NCBI GenBank assembly: GCA_903871975.1
Contig: CAIQIY010000532.1
Span: 1-11,027 of the forward strand
DNA from: an uncultured Chloroflexota bacterium
GTDB lineage: Bacteria; Chloroflexota; Chloroflexia; Chloroflexales; Roseiflexaceae
Length of the DNA stretch: 11,027 nt
Direction of reading: 5' to 3'
The notes beneath the pieces were generated by a model. That model saw only the letters and a list, made by a program, of their open reading frames with translations, was not told where the DNA came from and did not search any database. The number at the start of each line of letters is the position of its first letter. Positions within the stretch are counted from its first letter, which is position 1. This document shows positions 6,119 to 11,027 of the stretch, one piece after another. The translations under genes and the position numbers were made by a program.

Positions 6119-6250
6119 AGGGACAGGACGACACGGCACGTCCGGGGCACGGTCGGCGGCTGCGGCGCCGTTCCCCGCGACTGACGGAACACCGGCCACA
6201 GCGGTTGCACCACGGACGGCGGGCAGCGTTGAGCGATTGAGGCATCGTCG

Positions 6251-9200
6251 ATGGCGGTCGTACGGGTACGCACAGAAAACGCGCTCCAGGCGCTGCTGCG
6301 CCGCACCTTTCCGGCGTCGCATGGCGAGTGGGAGGCAGTACGCATCGAAGGGCTGCCGTTGCCGTTCGTCGATGCCGACGGGCGGCGCGTAGCCCTGGCC
6401 GATGCGCTCGCCGAAGGGCCAACGCTGGCGGTCGCCGGTTCGGCATTCGACACCTGGCTCGTGTTGATGCAGGCGATGGCCGACTCACAAGGCCTCGAGC
6501 CCGCCATCCTGTACACCAACGACATCGATGATGACCAGCTCGAGCCGACGATCCTGCTGGCCAGCTGGGCCGAGGCGTTGACGCCGGCCAGTCAGGGATT
6601 CGCCCAGTTGGCCATCCGGATGCTGCGTGGCAACCGCCAGCGCGAGCCAGCCCCACGGTTCATTCTGCTGCACGGCCTGCACGAACTCGGCGCCACTCGC
6701 CGCATGGCCTGGTGCCGCGCCATCTCGGCGCTCGCCGGCGCGCGCCCCGGCTGGCGGTTCGTCGTCGCATTGCCCGCCGAGCAAGTGCCACCCGATGGCT
6801 TCCCGATGATCTGGTTCGACAACGTCTCGGCCGCGCTGGCCGACTCCTGGCTGGTCCGGCTGTTCTCGACCTCGGCGACCGACCGCGTGCGTCAGGCGAT
6901 CGGCCCACTGGGGGCATTGCGCGGCAGCGCCCACTCGCCATTCGAGTTGTTGCTGCTCGCCGTCGTGGTGCCGATCCAGGGTATTCCACCCTCGCGTGAC
7001 CACCTGCACTTTGCATTCGATGATGCGCTGCGCCGCGGCGAGATCGATACCGCACGCCAGACCACCATCGGCCGCATGGTGTTGGACCGGCTGCGGCGCT
7101 ATATCACTGCTCGCGAGCTGGTCGAGATGAACCGCTTCCATGAGTTCAATGCCTTCCCCGAGGCCGAACGCCGCGAACTGGTGACGTTGGCGGCGACGCT
7201 GATGGAGCATCCCGAACCGCTGTACCGGGCGCTCTGGAATCACGGCAAGCCCGACCCGGGGACGATGCTGCGGGCGATGTTGCGTTGCCCGCCGAGCGAA
7301 CCGGTATGGCCGCTGTTCCTCGCCTGCCGGCTCACCAATGGCCAGCACACCGATCCCGCGGTGAGCGTCCACACGATGCGCCGCCTGTTGATCGCGGCCA
7401 TCGCCAATGCAGTGCGCCGGCGTCGGCCGCCGCGCCGCCTGCTGCGCCGCCTGCTGACCCAGCTGCCCGACGCGATTGCCATGCCGCTGCTCATCGACAT
7501 GACCTATGCGGCCGGCACACCGGCGGCGATCGCGTGGGACTGCGCCGATATGCTCGTCGAGCGCGGTGGGCACCCCAATGATGTGCCGGACCTGCGCGGC
7601 GAACCGCTGACGCGCTGGGTCTACGTGCGCGCCTGCGCGTCGCACCCCAGCCGCGCCCAGGTCGTGTCGTCCTATCGCCGCGCGGCGCTGCGTGATGTCC
7701 TCGAGACTGGCGGCATCGATCGGGCGGTGCGGACGTGGGCCGGGCTCCTGGCCGACGAAGACCTGGCGCTCGAGACGCGCCTCGAGGCGTTGGCGACGCT
7801 GGCGCGGCTGCAGACGCCCCATGCGTTGGCGGCGATCGCTGCGGTGGTGGCGGCGCCGCAGGCCGAGTTGCGCGCCGCCGCGTTCCGTGCACTGGCGCGG
7901 CACGATCCGCGTCAGACCCTCGAGCTGACGGATCGCTACCTGCGGGCGACGCGCACGCCCTGGGAAGTTCGCATCGAAATGCTGTCGCGCCTGGCGTCGG
8001 TGGTGCCGGCTGCGGTGGTGCGCCTGGTGCTGTTCATCATCAGTGATCCATCCATCCCGCTGCACGCGCGCCTCGAGCGCATCGCCGACTTGCGCGCCAG
8101 CGAGGACGAAGATGCCCTGCTGGGCATCGCCACGACGGTGGCACATCACCCGGAGGTGCGTGCCGCCGCGGCGCGTACGATCTGCTCGGCCGGATCGATC
8201 GAGGCCATCCGTACCCTGCTGCAGATGCTGCGCGCCGATGAGACGCCCCGGGCGTTGCGCGCGGCGATCTGCGAGGGGCTCGCCGCCGAGAACATGCGCA
8301 TCGTCGGTGATCGCGCGCCGGTGATGCACCGCCTGATCTCGCGCACGCTGGCAGCATTGCTGGGTGCGTGGCGCCTCGACAGCGAGCTCACCATCGTGGC
8401 GGTGCGGGCGTTCGGCCGGCATGGCGGAACGCGCGCGACCTCGCTGCTGCAGCGCCTCACCGGCGTCGAAGCGCGTGCGCGCCTGTTCCAGATCTTCGAC
8501 GAGGACCCCCGCAAGGTCGCGCCCGATCCCGACGACCGCCGCATCCCGGTGCCGATCGCGCTGCGCGTGATGCGCATGGTGGTCGAGAGCGCCACTCCCG
8601 CCGATCGGCCTACGTCGATGGCCGAGTTCTTTCGTGCCGAAGCCGATCGGGTGCGTATCGCCGCCGCCGAGACGCTGGTGATGATCGACAGCGCCGGCGC
8701 GCGCGCCGCCCTGCGCCGGGCACTGGTCGACGGCATCACGGTCGAGTCGGCTGCTGCGCTGGCACGGGCGTACATCACCGCCGAACCCGATGACGAGGCG
8801 GTGGCGCTGACGCTCGGCGATGCCGAGATCGGCACGATGATCCGCTGGCGTGTGGTGCAGGCGTGTGCGGCGCAGGATCGCGGTGGCGCATTGCGCCTGG
8901 CACTCGACCAGCCGACGCTGGAGCATTACCTGCGCTGCGAGGCGTTGATGGCGCTCGGCGCCTGTACCGACAACGAGTCGCTGCGCATGCTGGTGCGCGT
9001 GGTGCGCGACCAGACGATCGACCAGACGGTGCGTGGCTATGCGATCACGGCGCTCAACCGGCTCAACGAGCCGGCCGCCGAGGCGGCGCTGCTGCCACTG
9101 ATCGAAAGCGCCGACGAGGACATCACGATCCGCGCCCAGGCGACGCGCGCGTTGCCGCCGATGCTCAGCCGGCGCACCGCCGAAGTGCTGCATCGCCTGG

Positions 9201-9976
9201 TGCATGCGCCGATCGTCCCCGAGCCACTGCTGATCGCCGCACTGACGGCCATTCGCGCCGTGCCGCATCCCGTGTCGATCGGTGCCTTGCTGCGCCACTC
9301 GCTCGACGCCCGTGATCAGGTGGTCGTCGCCGCCATCGAAGGATTGGTAGCGACACGCGACCTGACGGTCGTACCGGCGATCACGCGCGTCGCCGGTGAC
9401 ACCGCACGCTCGAGCGAGCTGCGCATCCGCGCCGCCGGCGCCATCGCACGCCTCGGGGATCGCGAGGGGATCTCGATCCTGCAATGGGTGATCGATCACG
9501 ATGCGCTGTCGCTGCAGCTTCAGGCACTGAATGAATTGCATCAGGCCGGCAGCCACATCGATATCAACCGCATCGTCATCGACAGCGCGCGGCCGGTGCC
9601 GCTCCGCATGCGCGCCATCGCCTGCCTGCAGCGCGATGCGGCCGCGTGTGATGCGCTGCTCGCCGTCGTGATCAACGCCAGCGACATCCTCCAGGTGCGT
9701 TGTGCTGCCGCACGCGTCCTGGAATCCTTCCCGGCACGGCCCGATGTCCTCACTCCGATCATTGCCAATCGCAACGAACCAGCAGAGATTCGCGTGCGCT
9801 GCATCGAGACACTGCGTCATGACCGAACGGCGCGCCTGCGTGCGCTGTTCAGCGAGATCGCGGAAGACCCGGGCGAGACGCCGGCAGTCCGTGCCTGGGC
9901 GATCATCGCTATCGGTGGCACCGGCTTGCTCGACTCACACCGCGACGTGGAGACGACATGGCAATCAAAATCTTGA
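6251..9976 (+). CDS. Large HEAT-repeat protein with degenerate NACHT/STAND-like N-terminal domain
   Basis: This is a 1241-residue protein of unknown function with no signal peptide or membrane helix, so probably cytoplasmic. Residues from about 30 to 260 resemble a NACHT/STAND NTPase module whose catalytic motifs have decayed. LAVAGSAFDTWLVLMQAM (59-76) sits where the P-loop should be but lacks the glycine-rich GKS/T. FILLHGLHEL (137-146) matches the NACHT Walker B form LLLDGLDEL with both aspartates replaced by histidine, leaving E145. WRFVVALPAE then resembles the sensor-1 strand. From about residue 490 to 1230 the chain is a series of paired amphipathic helices typical of HEAT/PBS-lyase-like repeats, for example LRAAAFRALARHDP and IRAQATRALPPMLS. 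Such solenoids bind proteins or nucleic acids. The start ATG has TGAGG 8 nt upstream. The 3' end overlaps the response regulator by 19 nt, suggesting a shared job. HEAT repeats are clear; the NACHT relationship is inferred from motif order. Confidence 0.85.
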   Translation: MAVVRVRTENALQALLRRTFPASHGEWEAVRIEGLPLPFVDADGRRVALADALAEGPTLAVAGSAFDTWLVLMQAMADSQGLEPAILYTNDIDDDQLEPTILLASWAEALTPASQGFAQLAIRMLRGNRQREPAPRFILLHGLHELGATRRMAWCRAISALAGARPGWRFVVALPAEQVPPDGFPMIWFDNVSAALADSWLVRLFSTSATDRVRQAIGPLGALRGSAHSPFELLLLAVVVPIQGIPPSRDHLHFAFDDALRRGEIDTARQTTIGRMVLDRLRRYITARELVEMNRFHEFNAFPEAERRELVTLAATLMEHPEPLYRALWNHGKPDPGTMLRAMLRCPPSEPVWPLFLACRLTNGQHTDPAVSVHTMRRLLIAAIANAVRRRRPPRRLLRRLLTQLPDAIAMPLLIDMTYAAGTPAAIAWDCADMLVERGGHPNDVPDLRGEPLTRWVYVRACASHPSRAQVVSSYRRAALRDVLETGGIDRAVRTWAGLLADEDLALETRLEALATLARLQTPHALAAIAAVVAAPQAELRAAAFRALARHDPRQTLELTDRYLRATRTPWEVRIEMLSRLASVVPAAVVRLVLFIISDPSIPLHARLERIADLRASEDEDALLGIATTVAHHPEVRAAAARTICSAGSIEAIRTLLQMLRADETPRALRAAICEGLAAENMRIVGDRAPVMHRLISRTLAALLGAWRLDSELTIVAVRAFGRHGGTRATSLLQRLTGVEARARLFQIFDEDPRKVAPDPDDRRIPVPIALRVMRMVVESATPADRPTSMAEFFRAEADRVRIAAAETLVMIDSAGARAALRRALVDGITVESAAALARAYITAEPDDEAVALTLGDAEIGTMIRWRVVQACAAQDRGGALRLALDQPTLEHYLRCEALMALGACTDNESLRMLVRVVRDQTIDQTVRGYAITALNRLNEPAAEAALLPLIESADEDITIRAQATRALPPMLSRRTAEVLHRLVHAPIVPEPLLIAALTAIRAVPHPVSIGALLRHSLDARDQVVVAAIEGLVATRDLTVVPAITRVAGDTARSSELRIRAAGAIARLGDREGISILQWVIDHDALSLQLQALNELHQAGSHIDINRIVIDSARPVPLRMRAIACLQRDAAACDALLAVVINASDILQVRCAAARVLESFPARPDVLTPIIANRNEPAEIRVRCIETLRHDRTARLRALFSEIAEDPGETPAVRAWAIIAIGGTGLLDSHRDVETTWQSKS
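9949..9952 (+). promoter_or_regulatory. Ribosome binding site of the response regulator, inside the HEAT gene
   Basis: GGAG followed by 5 nt and ATG at 9958 lies within the last codons of the HEAT-repeat gene. It supports a start upstream of the preceding stop and therefore translational coupling of the two proteins. Confidence 0.65.
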
Positions 9977-10788
9977 TCATCGACGATGAACCGGCGATTG
10001 GTCGGTTGCTGGAGTATCAATTGACGGGCCTGGGCTATCAGGCGGCGTATGAGTCGGATCCGATCAACGGCCTGCAGCGTGTGTCGTTCGAGCGGCCCGA
10101 TCTGGTGTTGCTCGACGTGATGATGCCGCAGATCAGCGGCTGGGAAGTGTGCCGCAACATCCGCGCGACGAATACGGTGCCGATCATCATGCTGACGGCC
10201 AAGGACGCCGAAGCCGACGTGATCGTCGGTCTGTCGTCGGGCGCCGATGACTATCTCACGAAGCCGTTCAGCATCGATCACCTGAAGGCGCGGATCGAGG
10301 CGGTGCTGCGTCGCGCCAATCGCCAGCCGGCACCCCAACCGGCACTGGAGCAACTGCCGCGCCATCTGCAGCAGTCGGCTGCCACGCAGCGCACCACCAC
10401 CCCGGCGCAGCAGCCGGCAGCGGCGGCGGGTGCGGCTGCACGCCAGCGCACCACCGCCGACCCGATCGCCCCGGGCATCGGTCGGCGCCTGCGCACGGCG
10501 CGGCAGATGCGGGGCATCACGCTCTACGATGCCGGCCGGCGCTGCATGGTGTCGTGGGAGTATCTCCAGGCGATTGAGCAGGAGAACTGGAGCTATATTC
10601 CGGTTCGACAGCGCACGGCGGCGGTGACGACCTACATGCAGTTTCTGGGGGTTGACGCCCAGCCGAGCGACGGGGCGCGCGGCGCACGCAGCCAGTACTC
10701 GGTGTGGTTCGTGGTCGCGCTGGTCATCGTCAGCATCCTGGCGGCGGCTGTGGCGTTCGCGGTCAGCAGCGGGATGCTCACATTCTGA
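9958..10788 (+). CDS. Membrane-anchored response regulator: receiver + RodZ-like HTH + transmembrane helix
   Basis: This is a 276-residue protein with an unusual domain order. Residues 1-120 are a complete receiver domain: acidic pair D9-D10, phosphoacceptor D53 in LLDVMMP, T80, the Y99 switch residue and K102 in TKPF. An Ala/Gln/Pro/Thr-rich linker (about 121-170) follows. Residues 173-235 form an HTH_25/RodZ-type helix-turn-helix (GIGRRLRTARQMRGITL, then WEYLQAIEQENWSYIPVRQRT and YMQFLGVD). Residues about 248-270 form a single hydrophobic helix (VWFVVALVIVSILAAAVAF) with only a few residues after it. The whole protein would face the cytoplasm and be tethered at its C-terminus. RodZ itself has this HTH-TM order and binds MreB, so protein binding rather than DNA binding is possible. 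No histidine kinase is encoded nearby. The start ATG overlaps the HEAT gene by 19 nt and has GGAG 5 nt upstream. Confidence 0.92.
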   Translation: MAIKILIIDDEPAIGRLLEYQLTGLGYQAAYESDPINGLQRVSFERPDLVLLDVMMPQISGWEVCRNIRATNTVPIIMLTAKDAEADVIVGLSSGADDYLTKPFSIDHLKARIEAVLRRANRQPAPQPALEQLPRHLQQSAATQRTTTPAQQPAAAAGAAARQRTTADPIAPGIGRRLRTARQMRGITLYDAGRRCMVSWEYLQAIEQENWSYIPVRQRTAAVTTYMQFLGVDAQPSDGARGARSQYSVWFVVALVIVSILAAAVAFAVSSGMLTF

Positions 10789-10807
10789 ACCACCCCGGCG
10801 GGCCGTG

Positions 10808-11027
10808 TCAGGGTACCCCTGCGCGCCCCAGGCGGCGCAGCGCAGCACGCAGGACGCCAATCGCCCGTAGGTAGTCGTCGAGCACGATGTGTTCGTCGGG
10901 GGTGTGATCGAGCAGCGAATCGCCCGGGCCGTAGGCGACGATCGGGCATTGCCAGCGCGGCCCGACGACGTTCATGTCGGACGTGCCGGTCTTGCGGACG
11001 AACCGTGGCTGGCCGCCGGCGGCGCGG
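10808..11027 (-). CDS. lysK: C-terminal part of LysK-type [LysW]-lysine/ornithine hydrolase (M20 family; 5' end outside window)
   Basis: Seventy-two residues and the stop codon of a metallopeptidase are present; the start lies beyond the window. The fragment contains VRKTGTSDMNV, then VAYGPGDS and LDHTPDEHIVLDDYL, a run characteristic of LysK/ArgE-like M20 deacylases. The histidine of LDHT is the likely last zinc/cobalt ligand. LysK releases lysine (or ornithine) from the LysW carrier protein at the last step of the carrier-protein route of lysine or arginine synthesis. It ends 19 nt from the response regulator gene in a tail-to-tail arrangement, so it belongs to another transcription unit. 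The alternative is a related N-acetyl-ornithine or N-acetyl-lysine deacetylase; the TGTSDMN block favours LysK. Confidence 0.85.
   Translation of the reverse strand, partial: RAAGGQPRFVRKTGTSDMNVVGPRWQCPIVAYGPGDSLLDHTPDEHIVLDDYLRAIGVLRAALRRLGRAGVP

Noticed and set aside
6485..9820. Open frame of 1111 codons on the minus strand, opposite the HEAT-repeat gene
   Set aside because: Its translation is rich in R, Q, H and D with no domain pattern, as expected for the shadow of a GC-rich gene with strong third-position bias. The plus-strand frame has clear HEAT repeats, a ribosome binding site and coupling to the next gene.
6251..10788. NACHT-based anti-phage defence system
   Set aside because: The nucleotide-binding motifs look dead, no effector domain is fused, and no other defence or mobile gene is nearby. 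A housekeeping signalling role is at least as likely.
10789..10830. Bidirectional terminator between the convergent response regulator and lysK genes
   Set aside because: Only short GC palindromes such as CAGGGTACCCCTG are present, inside the lysK end, with no T-run on either strand.

Overview
This is a GC-rich, gene-dense stretch of a bacterial chromosome. The best fit is a filamentous phototroph-like or related member of the Chloroflexota (class Chloroflexia). Four things point there: an FMN-riboswitch-controlled riboflavin ABC importer of the RibXY type, a LysK-like hydrolase of carrier-protein (LysW) lysine/ornithine synthesis, very large HEAT-repeat proteins, and receiver domains fused to RodZ-like HTH domains. 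The taxon is inferred from gene content and was not tested by a search.

Region 1 (1-2732, minus strand) is one transcription unit read right to left. It starts with a sigma70-type promoter (2703-2732), whose predicted start of transcription falls at the first base pair of a complete FMN (RFN) riboswitch (2571-2696). A GC-rich leader with hairpins follows, then ribX (permease, 1676-2458), ribY (lipoprotein substrate-binding protein, 599-1603) and a HAD-family phosphatase (1-585, cut by the window edge). The HAD gene starts 13 nt after the ribY stop, so it is probably part of the flavin regulon. No ATPase gene for the transporter is present in the window.

Region 2 (2733-3060) is a non-coding divergent spacer with a short tandem repeat, some GC-rich hairpins and a 12-bp perfect palindrome.

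Region 3 (3061-6076, plus strand) has a strong-looking promoter (TTGACA, 17-nt spacer, extended -10). It is followed by a GH4 alpha-galactosidase/alpha-glucosidase (MelA-like, 3126-4670) and, 35 nt later, a MATE-family efflux protein (4706-6076).

Region 4 (6077-10788, plus strand) has an extended -10 promoter, then a 1241-residue protein. Its N-terminal region looks like a degenerate NACHT/STAND NTPase domain (both Walker motifs eroded), and the rest is a long HEAT-repeat solenoid. Its 3' end overlaps by 19 nt a gene for an unusual response regulator: a complete receiver domain, a low-complexity linker, a RodZ-like HTH domain and a C-terminal transmembrane helix. This coupled pair is the least explained and most interesting part of the window.

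Region 5 (10808-11027, minus strand) is the C-terminal end of a LysK-type M20 peptidase, convergent with the response regulator. No tRNA, rRNA, CRISPR array, insertion sequence or phage gene was seen.
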